From contig SBGX01000018.1 in NCBI GenBank assembly GCA_006226425.1, positions 81,366 to 145,365 of the forward strand: a stretch of DNA of 64,000 nucleotides, read 5' to 3'. Positions within the stretch are counted from its first letter, which is position 1. Every line of letters starts with the position of its first letter. Under the pieces are notes generated by a model. It saw only the letters and a list, made by a program, of their open reading frames with translations, made no database searches and was not told where the DNA came from. The translations under genes were made by a program, and so were the position numbers. The DNA comes from Bacteroidota bacterium (GTDB taxonomy: Bacteria; Bacteroidota; Bacteroidia; Flavobacteriales_D; Crocinitomicaceae). Positions 53,837-63,943 of the stretch are shown here, piece after piece.

Positions 53837-54811
53837 ATGGCACAGACAGAACCAATTTTAGAGCCCAATGACCAACGTTTCGTATTGTTTCCAATCGAGC
53901 ACGATGACATTTGGCAATTTTACAAAAAAGCGGAAGCCAGCTTCTGGACTGCAGAGGAAATTGATCTGTCACCGGACATCATTGACTGGGAGAATAAACT
54001 GAATGACAACGAACGTCACTTCATCAAACACATCCTGGCATTTTTTGCTGCTTCTGATGGGATTGTTAATGAAAATTTGGCCGAAAACTTCTTGTCAGAA
54101 GTTCAGTACACCGAAGCCAAATTCTTTTACGGTTTTCAGGTAGCTATTGAAAACATTCACTCGGAGACATATTCTCTGTTGATTGATACTTACATCAAAG
54201 ACACTGCAGACAAAAAACACCTTTTCAACGCCATCGAAACACTCGATTGTGTGAAGAAAAAAGCAGAGTGGGCATTGAGATGGATTGAGCAGGGAAGTTT
54301 TGCCGAACGTTTGGTCGCTTTTGCCGCTGTAGAGGGAATTTTCTTTTCCGGATCTTTCTGTTCTATTTTCTGGTTGAAAAAGCGTGGCTTGATGCCCGGA
54401 TTGTCTTTCTCCAATGAATTGATTTCAAGAGACGAGGGTCTTCACTGTGATTTCGCCTGCTTGTTGTATAACAATCACGTGGTTAATAAACTTCCGAAAG
54501 AGCAAATTAAAGAGATCATTCTGGATGCTGTGGAAATTGAAAAAGAATTCATCCTGGATGCGCTTCCAGTTAAGTTGATCGGAATGAACAGCGACCTCAT
54601 GTCTCAGTACATTGAGTTTGTAGCGGACCGCTTACTTGCCGAACTCGGAAATGAAAAAGTATTTAATTCAAGTAATCCTTTTGATTTTATGGATATGATC
54701 TCCATTCAGGGGAAAACCAACTTCTTTGAAAAAAGAGTGGCAGAATATCAGAAAGCCGGAGTCATGTCTAATAAAGAAGATCAGTCCTTTAGTCTGGACG
54801 AAGATTTCTAA
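53837..54811 (+). CDS. nrdB: Ribonucleotide reductase class I small subunit
   Basis: 324 residues of the R2 fold. Iron-site motifs are seen: [44 protein letters not shown] (E..IH, with the Tyr of HSETY matching the radical Tyr122) and [21 protein letters not shown]. The last residues SFSLDEDF are the R1-binding tail of the eukaryote-like class Ia R2. With nrdA it makes deoxyribonucleotides aerobically. Followed by nrdA after 77 bases in the same operon. Confidence 0.95.
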   Translation: MAQTEPILEPNDQRFVLFPIEHDDIWQFYKKAEASFWTAEEIDLSPDIIDWENKLNDNERHFIKHILAFFAASDGIVNENLAENFLSEVQYTEAKFFYGFQVAIENIHSETYSLLIDTYIKDTADKKHLFNAIETLDCVKKKAEWALRWIEQGSFAERLVAFAAVEGIFFSGSFCSIFWLKKRGLMPGLSFSNELISRDEGLHCDFACLLYNNHVVNKLPKEQIKEIILDAVEIEKEFILDALPVKLIGMNSDLMSQYIEFVADRLLAELGNEKVFNSSNPFDFMDMISIQGKTNFFEKRVAEYQKAGVMSNKEDQSFSLDEDF

Positions 54812-54888
54812 ATAAAACCATCCTTACCTAAACAACCAAAACCAACCAAAAAGCCAAGTAGTAATAATTTTTAAACCAAGTTAGGATC

Positions 54889-57267
54889 ATGTATGTAGTA
54901 AAAAGAGATGGTAGAAAGGAAGCTGTGAAATTCGATAAAATCACTGCCAGAATCATTAAAATGTGTTACGGTCTGGACCCATTAGTATCTCCGGAATCAG
55001 TAGCCATGAAGGTGATTGAAGGAATTTATGACGGAGTTTCAACCACCGATCTGGATAATCTGGCGGCAGAGGTAGCAGCAGCAAAAACAATCGAACATCC
55101 CGACTATGCCCTGTTGGCATCGCGGATTGCTGTTTCCAACTTACATAAAGAAACGAAGAAGTCCTTTTCGGAAGTGATGGAAGACCTCTACACTTACATT
55201 GATCCTAAAACAGGTCACAACGCTTCCCTGATCGCTGATGATGTTTACCAAATCATCATGGACAACAAAGAATTGATTGACTCCAGTATTATCTACGACC
55301 GGGACTTTCGTTACGACTACTTTGGCTTTAAAACACTGACGAGATCCTACCTGTTAAAACTTGACGGACAAATTGCCGAGCGTCCACAGCAAATGCTGAT
55401 GCGCGTCTCTATCGGGATCCACAAAAACGATATTAAATCGGCCATCAAAACATACAACCTGATGTCGGAAGGCTGGTTTACACACGCCACTCCAACACTC
55501 TTCAATTCAGGAACTCCAAAACCACAAATGTCTTCTTGTTTCTTGTTAACAATGAAAGAAGACAGTATCCCAGGGATTTACGATACCTTGAGATCATGTG
55601 CGCAAATTTCCCAGTCAGCTGGAGGAATCGGCTTGTCTATCCACGACATCCGGGCGAAAGGTTCATACATCAAGGGAACCAACGGAACTTCCAATGGAAT
55701 TGTTCCAATGCTCCGCGTATTTAATGACACCGCTCGTTATGTAGACCAGGGAGGAGGGAAAAGAAAAGGTTCCTTTGCCATTTATATGGAGCCTTGGCAC
55801 GCCGATATTTTTGATTTCCTGGACTTGAAAAAGAACCACGGTAAAGAAGAACAACGGGCCCGTGATTTATTCTATGCCCTTTGGATTCCGGATTTGTTCA
55901 TGAAACGAGTGGAAAGCAATGAGGATTGGACCCTGATGTGTCCACATGAATGTCCGGGACTGGCCGATACACATAGCGAAGAGTTCGAAGCATTGTATAC
56001 AAAATACGAAGCGGAAGGCAAAGGAAGAAAAACAATCAAGGCTCAGGATCTTTGGTTTAAAATTCTGGAATCTCAAATTGAGACCGGAACTCCATACATG
56101 CTGTACAAAGATGCGGCAAATGCCAAATCCAACCAGCAAAACCTGGGAACGATCAAATCTTCCAACCTGTGTACAGAAATTATCGAGTACACCGCTCCGG
56201 ATGAAATTGCCGTTTGTAACCTGGCTTCTTTGGCGCTGCCAAAATTTGTGACGGAAGAAGGAACTTTCGATCACGATAAATTGTTTGAGGTAACTTATCA
56301 GGCGACGGTGAACCTGAATCGCATCATCGATGGAAACTACTATCCAGTAGAAGAAGCTCGAAACTCTAACCTGAGACACCGTCCGATCGGACTGGGAGTT
56401 CAGGGATTGGCGGATGCCTTCATTATGATGCAATATCCTTTTGAATCTGAAGAGGCACGCAGACTGAACAGAGAGGTCTTTGAAACAATCTATTATGCAG
56501 CGATGACTGCTTCCAAAGATTTGGCGAAAGAAGAAGGAGCTTACGAAACATTTGCCGGTTCACCAACTTCTAAGGGAATCTTCCAGTTCGATATGTGGGG
56601 AGTTACTCCTAGCGATCGTTGGGAATGGGATGTCCTGAAAGAAGAAGTAAAAGAACACGGTGTTCGTAACTCTTTATTGCTCGCCCCAATGCCTACAGCT
56701 TCCACAGCTCAGGTACTTGGAAACAATGAGTGCTTTGAGCCTTATACGTCCAACGTCTATACCCGACGAGTTCTTTCTGGAGAATTCATCATTGTGAACA
56801 AGCACTTACTGAAAGATCTTGTGAAAGAAGGACTTTGGAACAATGAAATGCGTCAAAAACTCATGATGTCTAACGGATCCGTACAAAACATTCCGGAAAT
56901 TCCAGAACACATCAAAGAGCTTTATAAAACAGCCTGGGAAATTTCTCAAAAAGCCATCATTGATCAGGCAGCAGACCGTGGAGCTTACATTTGTCAGTCT
57001 CAGTCTCTGAATGTATTCATGGAAAACGCCAACTTTGGTAAATTGACTTCCATGCATTTCTACGGCTGGAAAAAAGGGCTTAAAACAGGAATGTATTACC
57101 TGCGCACCAAAGCTGCAACGGATGCCATTAAATTTACAGTGGACAAAAACATCCAGCAGCAACCAAATGCGGAACCAAAAATCACGGCAAAAAGTATTGA
57201 AGAACAACAAGCAGCTATTGCCTGTTCATTAGATGATCCGGATTCTTGCGAAATGTGTTCTGGATAG
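54889..57267 (+). CDS. nrdA: Ribonucleotide reductase class I large subunit
   Basis: 792 residues. N-terminal ATP-cone (residues 1-95; [16 protein letters not shown]), then the barrel with the active-site cysteines MSSCFLLT near 218, NLCTEI near 425 and VCNLAS near 444, and the finger loop [23 protein letters not shown]. The C-terminal CxxC is CEMC in SCEMCSG, which shuttles electrons from thioredoxin or glutaredoxin. It reduces NDPs in a class Ia enzyme with NrdB; the ATP-cone allows dATP feedback inhibition. The transcript ends in a strong terminator. Confidence 0.96.
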   Translation: MYVVKRDGRKEAVKFDKITARIIKMCYGLDPLVSPESVAMKVIEGIYDGVSTTDLDNLAAEVAAAKTIEHPDYALLASRIAVSNLHKETKKSFSEVMEDLYTYIDPKTGHNASLIADDVYQIIMDNKELIDSSIIYDRDFRYDYFGFKTLTRSYLLKLDGQIAERPQQMLMRVSIGIHKNDIKSAIKTYNLMSEGWFTHATPTLFNSGTPKPQMSSCFLLTMKEDSIPGIYDTLRSCAQISQSAGGIGLSIHDIRAKGSYIKGTNGTSNGIVPMLRVFNDTARYVDQGGGKRKGSFAIYMEPWHADIFDFLDLKKNHGKEEQRARDLFYALWIPDLFMKRVESNEDWTLMCPHECPGLADTHSEEFEALYTKYEAEGKGRKTIKAQDLWFKILESQIETGTPYMLYKDAANAKSNQQNLGTIKSSNLCTEIIEYTAPDEIAVCNLASLALPKFVTEEGTFDHDKLFEVTYQATVNLNRIIDGNYYPVEEARNSNLRHRPIGLGVQGLADAFIMMQYPFESEEARRLNREVFETIYYAAMTASKDLAKEEGAYETFAGSPTSKGIFQFDMWGVTPSDRWEWDVLKEEVKEHGVRNSLLLAPMPTASTAQVLGNNECFEPYTSNVYTRRVLSGEFIIVNKHLLKDLVKEGLWNNEMRQKLMMSNGSVQNIPEIPEHIKELYKTAWEISQKAIIDQAADRGAYICQSQSLNVFMENANFGKLTSMHFYGWKKGLKTGMYYLRTKAATDAIKFTVDKNIQQQPNAEPKITAKSIEEQQAAIACSLDDPDSCEMCSG

Positions 57268-57317
57268 AAAACGTAACCTGTGTGATTAATACTTGATCCG
57301 AAATTTTTAATCACCCA

Positions 57318-57349
57318 AAGCCCGCTTGCTCGTCAGGCGGGCTTTTTTT
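57318..57349 (+). terminator. Terminator after nrdA
   Basis: AAGCCCGCTTG (57318-57328) pairs with CAGGCGGGCTT (57334-57344), 11 bp with one G-U pair and a 5-base loop, followed by T. Confidence 0.9.
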
Positions 57350-57424
57350 ATGCTCCCTTTTCCGTTACAAAAACAATCTACACACGAAGTAAATTTCACC
57401 TTTTAAAAACATTTGTTTTACATT

Positions 57425-57458
57425 TTTGTAACATTATTGAGAAATTTTCATACTTTTG
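57425..57458 (+). promoter_or_regulatory. Promoter of the Cys-rich lipoprotein pair
   Basis: TTTG (57425-57428), 22 bases, then TACTTTTG (57451-57458), an exact TAnnTTTG box 24 bases before the ATG. Confidence 0.6.
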
Positions 57459-57481
57459 AAGAAATTAAAAAACAAAAGATT

Positions 57482-58228
57482 ATGAAAAAGATCAATTATT
57501 TATTCGTTTTTGCCACATTTACGGGAACTTTTATGCTCTCCTGTCAAAAGCACGAAGAGTCGTCCAAGGTGGCTCAAAAGAAATCCAAAGAAAAACAGGA
57601 GAGCACCTTGCTGGACAAAAAATTAACCACAGAAGCACAACTCATCATGGCAATCAAACAGCAAACGATTCAAACGCACGACCTTCCCGGCCTTCGGGAG
57701 ATGCTAGTTGAATCTGCTCCTTTAAACTCATCCGTACTCATTCAATTAATCAGAAACAAAGTAATTCCCCATGAATTGGTAGAACTGAGTTGTGTCATTT
57801 CCGGCCCTGTTTCCAAGGAGGTCCTCGCTGCATTAAAGCTTCACCGTTCTTCATTACACATGGAGAACATTATTGAAGATCAACACCGTCATTCCAATCC
57901 AGGAAAAGAGACCCTGGTCATTTATACCAATCCCATCAGTATCATTACCGGTGAAGAACTCGAACATCAGAAAAACAACTCCGGATGCGGCGATTGCTCC
58001 AGTACAATTACCGGATCTCCAGACACTCGATTAATCATCCTGAAAGAAGCTGAAAACCCGGACCGAAGTATCCGTTCCAAAAAATGTGATTCTGAGAAAT
58101 ATGAATGCGGAAGGGCGCTGGCCGTTCGAAAAGATGGAGGAAGTCGCCCCAGTCGCCCCAAGTATGAATTAATCTGTGATACTCAAGAAGATGTGATCTG
58201 TATCGGAAGTAAAGCCACTGTCAAATGA
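57482..58228 (+). CDS. Cys-rich lipoprotein of unknown function
   Basis: 248 residues from the ATG at 57482; the longer in-frame ORF from 57413 contains the promoter. Lipobox FMLSC, followed by QKHEESSKVAQKK. The mature part has a Lys/Gln-rich spacer, a helical part (ITTEAQL-like, SSVLIQLIRNKVIPHELVEL) and a C-terminal part with seven more Cys: SCVISG, CGDCSS, KKCDSEKYECG and ICDTQEDVICIG. These could form disulfides in the periplasm. I do not recognise the family. Its stop overlaps the ATG of the next exported protein, so the two probably act together. Confidence 0.75.
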   Translation: MKKINYLFVFATFTGTFMLSCQKHEESSKVAQKKSKEKQESTLLDKKLTTEAQLIMAIKQQTIQTHDLPGLREMLVESAPLNSSVLIQLIRNKVIPHELVELSCVISGPVSKEVLAALKLHRSSLHMENIIEDQHRHSNPGKETLVIYTNPISIITGEELEHQKNNSGCGDCSSTITGSPDTRLIILKEAENPDRSIRSKKCDSEKYECGRALAVRKDGGSRPSRPKYELICDTQEDVICIGSKATVK

Positions 58229-58692
58229 AAATAAGCCTGAAAATAGTCTGCATGCTCTGTCTAGTCCTAGTCTCAGCACCAGGGTTCACACAGAACAATC
58301 CGGAATACGAACTTTGTTACGAATCTTCTTTTCATCAGAAGGACCTCCCTTTTCAGGTGGGTGATACCATGATTCTCCAACAAAGTTGCACGAACAAGGC
58401 GGCCAAAGAACTACTCAATCACTCCATCCAATTCAACAATTACCATATTGGGGAAATTCGCTTTCAATTGGTTGTTTTCTTTTCCGACACCGTAGTCCGC
58501 AAACTGGTGTATCATTATTCAGGAAAAGATGTTTCAAGCGCATTGCAAGCACTTCAATTGAAAGAAAAAGACTTCCAGTACATCCACAAAGGTCTTTCTT
58601 TTTATAGCTCTCACAAAAATGATATTCGCTATTCATGTTGGGTAGATCGCCATAAAATCTACTACATCGAAGAGTTTCTAAAGGAAGAATAA
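58225..58692 (+). CDS. Exported protein of unknown function
   Basis: 155 residues, ATGA overlap with the lipoprotein gene. Signal peptide at about 1-23 (GFTQNNPE). The mature part is mostly beta-like, with four Cys (ELCYESS, QQSCTNK and YSCWVDR among them) and many aromatics (YIHKGLSFYSSHKND, KIYYIEEFLKEE). No family is recognised. Two-gene operon with the lipoprotein, ending at a strong terminator. Confidence 0.7.
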   Translation: MKISLKIVCMLCLVLVSAPGFTQNNPEYELCYESSFHQKDLPFQVGDTMILQQSCTNKAAKELLNHSIQFNNYHIGEIRFQLVVFFSDTVVRKLVYHYSGKDVSSALQALQLKEKDFQYIHKGLSFYSSHKNDIRYSCWVDRHKIYYIEEFLKEE

Positions 58693-58698
58693 ATGCAA

Positions 58699-58729
58699 AA
58701 AACCCATTTGAATCATCAAATGGGTTTTT
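58699..58729 (+). terminator. Terminator after the exported protein gene
   Basis: AAAACCCATTTG (58699-58710) and CAAATGGGTTTT (58717-58728) form a perfect 12-bp stem with a 6-base loop and a T-rich end. It may also act on the convergent gene. Confidence 0.88.
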
Positions 58730-58789
58730 CTTACCTTGGCCCAGAAGGTATCCAATCACCAAAAACCAACCAAACCCGGCAAATTTGTA

Positions 58790-60499
58790 CTATTTCATTT
58801 TCTCAGAGGGAACAGCAAAAATATCAGGACCAAGCTGAGCATAAGACGGGATCATAAAACTCTCCAGCGCCTTAAAATAAGGTTTCCCATAAGATGAGCC
58901 CCCATACTTTTCCTCAATACGAACGCCTTCTGCGACTCGATAAGCCCCATTTTTCTTTTTATAGTAAATATCCGCTGCCGCATCCCTTGAAACAGGCACT
59001 CCAAAGGCATTCAGCTTCACATTCCACTCCGTTTGTATCGCTACATCAAGTAAAACACCTTCATCCGAAGTAACTTTCTTCAATTGTGCTTCTACGGCAG
59101 TCCATTTTCCCCCAGCATGACTCAGTTTTTTCGCCCCGGAAGCCATTCTCAACTGACTAATATCGCTCGTCTTCAATTCAAACGTCAATTCATTCTCAGA
59201 AATGCTTGGCCATTGGCTATGATAAGCTTTTGTATTCTCATAGTCACCTCTTCGGTTCAATGGAATCGTTTCTGTAGAATATAACTTAAGCTTCAAACGA
59301 TGCGTCCCGGCGGCCAATTTTCCTTGATAAATCAAATCCAATAGGGCATATACAAAGGGGTTATGTGTATTGTGGAACAAATCTTCCTGATTGAATTCTG
59401 TACCACTCTTCTCGATCCCTTTATCACTTGCGGGAATCAGAGTAAACTCAAAGCTCTTTTGTTGCTCATACTTACTATTCCATAACTCTGTTATTCCAGA
59501 AAGAAGCATTTCACCATCTAACTCAGCATAGTAGATCAAACCACCATGGTCATAATCGCACGAAGTGGCCTGACACCATTTTTGATTGTAATACTTCGGT
59601 GGATTAGGGAGACTCAAATTTGCTTTCAAGGCCTTTTTCCCTCCTGAAAAATCAATATTTATTGCAAAGGTTCCTCGCTCTGAATCGCTTAAAGGCCTCA
59701 TGTACTTCGGCCCATTCTCAAACAACTTCTTGTTTCCGGCTTCGTCCACCATGATACTTGTCGTGCCGCTACAAATAACTCCTTTTGCTCTTTTATCAGA
59801 CTTTCCTCCCAAACCCAATTCAACCTTCAATTCATGCTTTCCTGATGCCATCGCAAAATGAGCAATCGCTGCAGATATGTATGCTTTATGTGGTGCCTGA
59901 TCCGACAACATGTTCGTCACAATCCACATTCCCTGAGTAGTAGACAGCAACTCCTGATCTCTTACCGAATTTTTGATGCGTTCCTGACTCAAATTCAATG
60001 CAACATCAAACTCAGTCCAGGTGCCGGCATAATTTGAAGTCATATGATGAGGCCCTGACACGGCGGCTTCCTTGCCATCACAATAGATTGTCAGAAAAGC
60101 ATAAGCATTGTACTTGTCCTCAGTCATTCCCAAATCAACGGCATGTTCCAACATTGTTTTCCCCATACTGAAACGCACAAAAAGATCGTCGCCAACTCCA
60201 TGTGTTTCCTTATAATCAGCGGCATAGGAATTACTGAAATATGCTTTTCCCGACTCCAGTTTCATTGATTTCCCAGATCCTAGTTGTGTTTCCTGACTCT
60301 CCTTAATATCTTTTTTATCTGGATCCTCCGAAACTCGACTTCCCTTTTCTTCTTTTTTATCCTTGTCCTTTGATCCTTTTTTCAGACTAGTCTTATTCGG
60401 AATTTTTCCTTTTAAATTTCCCAATTGACTGTATCCATTATAAGAAAGTCCCAAAAAGAGGGTTCCGAATAAGATCGTTTTTAATGTGATTGTTTTCAT
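58790..60499 (-). CDS. Large exported protein of unknown function
   Basis: 569 residues. Signal peptide (1-24, cut near YSQLGN). A Lys/Glu-rich charged linker follows (about 25-70, KKGSKDKDKKEEKGSR), then two similar-looking beta-rich halves: one with KAYISAAIAHFAMASGKHELKVELGL, the second with GTHRLKLKLYSTETIPLNRRGDY and ENELTFELKTSDISQL. No catalytic motif and no T9SS tail are visible. Possibly a periplasmic or surface protein. Its start region carries the inverted repeat TACTTTGG/CCAAGGTA (60507-60529). Family not recognised. Confidence 0.7.
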   Translation of the reverse strand: MKTITLKTILFGTLFLGLSYNGYSQLGNLKGKIPNKTSLKKGSKDKDKKEEKGSRVSEDPDKKDIKESQETQLGSGKSMKLESGKAYFSNSYAADYKETHGVGDDLFVRFSMGKTMLEHAVDLGMTEDKYNAYAFLTIYCDGKEAAVSGPHHMTSNYAGTWTEFDVALNLSQERIKNSVRDQELLSTTQGMWIVTNMLSDQAPHKAYISAAIAHFAMASGKHELKVELGLGGKSDKRAKGVICSGTTSIMVDEAGNKKLFENGPKYMRPLSDSERGTFAINIDFSGGKKALKANLSLPNPPKYYNQKWCQATSCDYDHGGLIYYAELDGEMLLSGITELWNSKYEQQKSFEFTLIPASDKGIEKSGTEFNQEDLFHNTHNPFVYALLDLIYQGKLAAGTHRLKLKLYSTETIPLNRRGDYENTKAYHSQWPSISENELTFELKTSDISQLRMASGAKKLSHAGGKWTAVEAQLKKVTSDEGVLLDVAIQTEWNVKLNAFGVPVSRDAAADIYYKKKNGAYRVAEGVRIEEKYGGSSYGKPYFKALESFMIPSYAQLGPDIFAVPSEKMK

Positions 60500-60506
60500 G
60501 CTACTT

Positions 60507-60529
60507 TACTTTGGTATTCCACCAAGGTA
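60507..60529. promoter_or_regulatory. Inverted repeat at the promoter of the 569-residue exported protein
   Basis: TACTTTGG and CCAAGGTA form an 8-bp dyad with a 7-base centre; the minus-strand half TACCTTGG is one base off the -7 consensus and sits 22 bases before the start. Could be an operator over a weak promoter. Confidence 0.3.
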
Positions 60530-60611
60530 GCACAGATAAGAATGGACGGGCAGTCCTTTTGGGCCAGAAGATTCTAAATTTTGGTCAACGAACCGAAAAC
60601 ATGGGTGAAAA

Positions 60612-61322
60612 TCAAGTCAACTTAATCTTTTGCATCAAATCGGCACGATAACTTTTGCTGACAGGAAGGTACTTCTCTCCTAAATAGACCAGGCTCTCTT
60701 CCACCGAAGTAATTCTCGACAAACTAACGGCATGTGAACGGTGAATTCGGATAAAACCTTGTCCCAGGCTTTCCAGCAATGCTCCCAAAAAGCGATTAAT
60801 CACAAAACGACCCTCTTCCGTATGAATCAGGGTATAATTGTCCATCGCCTCCAACCAAACGATATCCTTCATCGCTATTTTGACATATTTTCCCTTCTCT
60901 TTCAGAAAAATAGCTTCTTGATTCACCGGATCCTGCTTCTCCAAATTTCCCGGTTTAAAATTCCGAAGCGCCAGATTAATACTATGCTTTAAATCCTCAT
61001 CCCGGAAAGGTTTACTTAAATAACCCATTGGAAAGGTTTCGCTCGCTTCATCAAAGGTTTTGTCATCTGTATAGGCCGTCAGAAAAATAAACGGCAATGC
61101 AAATTTCTCACGAACAATCCGGGCAATATCAATCCCATTTTTTTCTTCTTCCAAATTAATGTCCAGAAGCAACAAATCGAGATTTTGCTCCACCAACATA
61201 GATAAAGCTTCTTGATAGTTTAGTGCAACCGCCGGCACTTCGAAGCCCATTTTTTGCACCCGATGCTGCAGGTCCATGGCAATGGTAAACTCATCTTCAA
61301 CAATCCCGATTTTACTTTTCAT
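60612..61322 (-). CDS. LytTR-family response regulator
   Basis: 236 residues. Receiver domain with Asp54 in LLLLDINLEEE, the acidic VEDE near residue 8, Thr in FIFLTAYTDD and Lys in GYLSKPFRDED. LytTR domain (about 130-235): KYVKIAMKDIVWLEAMDNYTLIH and FIRIHRSHAVSLSRI. It is 5 bases downstream of a HisKA_2-type kinase gene, its likely partner. Targets unknown. This is the second such system in the window. Confidence 0.92.
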   Translation of the reverse strand: MKSKIGIVEDEFTIAMDLQHRVQKMGFEVPAVALNYQEALSMLVEQNLDLLLLDINLEEEKNGIDIARIVREKFALPFIFLTAYTDDKTFDEASETFPMGYLSKPFRDEDLKHSINLALRNFKPGNLEKQDPVNQEAIFLKEKGKYVKIAMKDIVWLEAMDNYTLIHTEEGRFVINRFLGALLESLGQGFIRIHRSHAVSLSRITSVEESLVYLGEKYLPVSKSYRADLMQKIKLT

Positions 61323-61327
61323 CTAAA

Positions 61328-63283
61328 CTACTTCCATTTAAAGGTAATATTATATTTCGATTTGGCCTGTTCATCATCCACGATCTCAATCTTCGCTTTC
61401 AGCTGTCTGCACAAGCCAAAAATCAAACGAAAACCCAGCGAATTTCCAGACCTGGCATCCATATCTTCCGGGAGTCCCGGACCACTATCCCATACCTGCA
61501 ATTGATACTGATCTTCCACTTGCTTCCCCATAACATATATACTACCTGACTCCGAATCAATGAAGGCGTGTTTGGCAGAATTTGTAAATATTTCATTTAA
61601 AATCAGACCGAGCGGAACCATCATATCCAGACTCACAGAGATATCATCCAGATTGATGTCCACCCGAATCCCCCGCTGTCTGATTGCATAGGAAGCATCC
61701 AGAATATCGGCTAACTCCTTCACATACTTCTGCAATGAAACACTATTGAACTTCCCCGTCTGATACATCTTCTCGTGAAGTGTAGCCATACTTTCTATTC
61801 GGTTTCTGGAGTCCTTCAGGATTTCCTCTACTTTCTTCCCTTCCTGCTGAGAGGCCTGTAAATTGAGCAAGCTCGAAACGATTTGAAGATTATTCTTTAC
61901 CCGGTGATGTAGTTCTTTCAACAGATCATCCTTATCCTCCAGGGCTTGATTCAATTCCTCGTTTAGTTGGCTATTAATTTTGTTCTTCCGAAAAAGCACC
62001 ATCACCACCACAATAATCCCGGTGAGAACGAGTACCAAAACAATGATTCCAATAAACTGCTGGTTCCGAACACTCTGATTCACTTCATTCTTCAGTGCAA
62101 TTTTCTGATTTTTCAGACGCTGAATCCGTGTACTATCGAGGAGTCCCTGAATTCGCTTTTCTTTATTCAGCAAATCAAAACGCAAACGGGTACCCGTCAG
62201 GGTTTTTTGTTGTTCAATTCCTGAAATCGAATCATTCACTTTCTGATACCGCTCATAATATGTAAGTGCTCCGTGTATATCTCCTGTTTTTTTATGACTT
62301 AGGTATTTTTCAAACAACACCATAGCCTCCAGTTTCGGCGATTCTCTGTAAATGTTCAACTGATCTGCTTGTTTCAAGAGCTGGTAGGCCTGACCATGCT
62401 GCCCCCGTTTTCGAGCAATTCTGGCCTGCAATACAATTCCTTTGCACTTCATAAAGCGATCAGCCAGGTGTTCTGAAATCTGCGATGATTCAATTAGTTT
62501 TCGATTGGCTGGTGTATATTCTTCCAGGGAAATCAGTATTTCCGCCTCCTCCAGCAAAACCAACAAGAGATTCTTGTATACCTTTTCCTTTCTCCAATAT
62601 TCACTTGCTTTTTGAAAATCAACCAATGCTTCCTGAAGCTTCCCTTTTTTCTTGGCAATCAATCCCAAATCGAAATGAACCATGACAATTCCATCCTCAA
62701 AACCTTCCTGGGTATAAATCGCCTCAGATTTTTTTAAATGTTCGATGGCTAACTCATCATCATCCAATTCAATGTACATCTCCCCCAAACTCGAATGAAC
62801 CGTTGCAATTTCATAATAGGCCTTCGTCTCATTGAAAAGGACTAAAGCCCTTTGAAAATGTTCCAGTGCCAAATCATAATTTGACATCAACACATAAAGC
62901 CTTGCCAGGTTATTATTAGTAGCCCCTTCCTGAAAAACGTCTCCGGTATGCTCATGCGTTTTAATGGCCCTTTTGAAATAATACCTGGACGAATCATAGC
63001 TGGACTGACTTTTATATATCACCCCAAGTACATTATAGAAAAAGGCTTTGTCTTCCTGGTTCCTAGCCTTTGAAGCAGTAGATAGCCCTTGAAAGGCATA
63101 ACGTTTGGAGATGGATGGTTCGATGTTTACGTATGCTACAACCGAATCCGTGCACTGTGCTATTTTTTGCTCATACTCCGATTCTTCCTGTTCCTGTGCC
63201 AGGATATGCCCAGTGAAACAAACACAATACACCAGGGCCATCAAAAAATGGCTTCGTAAGTTTTTACCTATTTGTTGAATCAT
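61328..63283 (-). CDS. TPR-containing HisKA_2 sensor kinase
   Basis: 651 residues from the ATG at 63283; a TTG two codons earlier is less likely. Signal sequence (about 1-30), a TPR array (about 40-370) with AIYTQEGFEDGIVMVHFDLGLIAKKKGKLQEAL-type repeats, one transmembrane helix (about 405-428), then a HisKA_2 dimerisation domain with the phosphoacceptor His near 460 in ELHHRVKNNLQIVSSLL and a HATPase domain (LGLILNEIFTNSAKHAF near 560, VWDSGPGLPED). HisKA_2 kinases are not the usual partner of LytTR regulators, but the adjacent regulator gene makes the pairing likely. The signal is unknown. Confidence 0.88.
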   Translation of the reverse strand: MIQQIGKNLRSHFLMALVYCVCFTGHILAQEQEESEYEQKIAQCTDSVVAYVNIEPSISKRYAFQGLSTASKARNQEDKAFFYNVLGVIYKSQSSYDSSRYYFKRAIKTHEHTGDVFQEGATNNNLARLYVLMSNYDLALEHFQRALVLFNETKAYYEIATVHSSLGEMYIELDDDELAIEHLKKSEAIYTQEGFEDGIVMVHFDLGLIAKKKGKLQEALVDFQKASEYWRKEKVYKNLLLVLLEEAEILISLEEYTPANRKLIESSQISEHLADRFMKCKGIVLQARIARKRGQHGQAYQLLKQADQLNIYRESPKLEAMVLFEKYLSHKKTGDIHGALTYYERYQKVNDSISGIEQQKTLTGTRLRFDLLNKEKRIQGLLDSTRIQRLKNQKIALKNEVNQSVRNQQFIGIIVLVLVLTGIIVVVMVLFRKNKINSQLNEELNQALEDKDDLLKELHHRVKNNLQIVSSLLNLQASQQEGKKVEEILKDSRNRIESMATLHEKMYQTGKFNSVSLQKYVKELADILDASYAIRQRGIRVDINLDDISVSLDMMVPLGLILNEIFTNSAKHAFIDSESGSIYVMGKQVEDQYQLQVWDSGPGLPEDMDARSGNSLGFRLIFGLCRQLKAKIEIVDDEQAKSKYNITFKWK

Positions 63284-63309
63284 GTACAAATGGGAGAATC
63301 AAGCAAAAT

Positions 63310-63546
63310 TTAATTCGACGGAAGTTGATCAAATTCCTGCTGCTTTTCGGCCATCCATTTATTCATGTCCTCTGGAGATTGCATCAACTCCTGCATTTTG
63401 GCCATTGCTTCCAGGTGCGGACCGTCTGATTTTTGAAACATTTCCATTCCATGTTGCTTGCTTTGTTCAGCCATTTCCTGAAAGGTTTCTGCGCGGAACT
63501 CCATTTCACAAGCTCCACCAAGTTGTTTGCATGTCATTGTTTTCAT
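63310..63546 (-). CDS. DUF1059 family protein
   Basis: 78 residues, MKTMTCKQLGGACEMEFRA at the start, which is the DUF1059 hallmark, followed by AETFQEMAEQSKQHGMEMFQ. One small soluble domain with two Cys. Its function is not known. It sits 26 bases upstream of the HisKA_2 kinase gene on the same strand and may be cotranscribed. Confidence 0.85.
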   Translation of the reverse strand: MKTMTCKQLGGACEMEFRAETFQEMAEQSKQHGMEMFQKSDGPHLEAMAKMQELMQSPEDMNKWMAEKQQEFDQLPSN

Positions 63547-63769
63547 CCTGTCACTTGTGCTTGGTTAACATTTCGAAAGGTAGTCAAAGGATTCGACAAT
63601 CGCCAGATTTATAATCTGTTTTGGATGAAAGTAAAACTTGTGATCGGGAGTATTATGGTCCGTTTTCGGGCATAAAAAAAACCTTGAAAACATCTGGCTT
63701 CTTAACTCTCTTAAGCAATTTTTGTCATTTTGATACAACTTTCTTTTCTAAGAGTTTTCCATAGATAAA

Positions 63770-63943
63770 ATGGAAAATGAGTTGAAAAGAATGCCCATTT
63801 CTCAGATAAATGAAGTTCATGTAGGTATTTGGTATACGAAGATGACAAGTCATTACGCAAAGGGAAGCTGGAACGGACCAATTAGAGCATTGCGTGCTTG
63901 GATTGATTATATGAAGGGGAGTGGGATGAAAGTGTTTAGTTAA
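63770..63943 (+). CDS. Possible small ORF at the right edge
   Basis: 57 codons starting MENELKRMPI and ending GSGMKVFS. Composition is protein-like, with a central stretch rich in Trp, Tyr and Gly (VGIWYTKMTSHYAKGSWNGP). No family recognised and no clean promoter found; the 220 bases before it (63547-63769) hold nothing recognisable. It could be a small protein or the remnant of a larger gene. Confidence 0.35.
   Translation: MENELKRMPISQINEVHVGIWYTKMTSHYAKGSWNGPIRALRAWIDYMKGSGMKVFS

Noticed and set aside
57413..57481. 23-residue N-terminal extension of the Cys-rich lipoprotein
   Set aside because: An exact promoter lies inside it and it would bury the lipoprotein signal.
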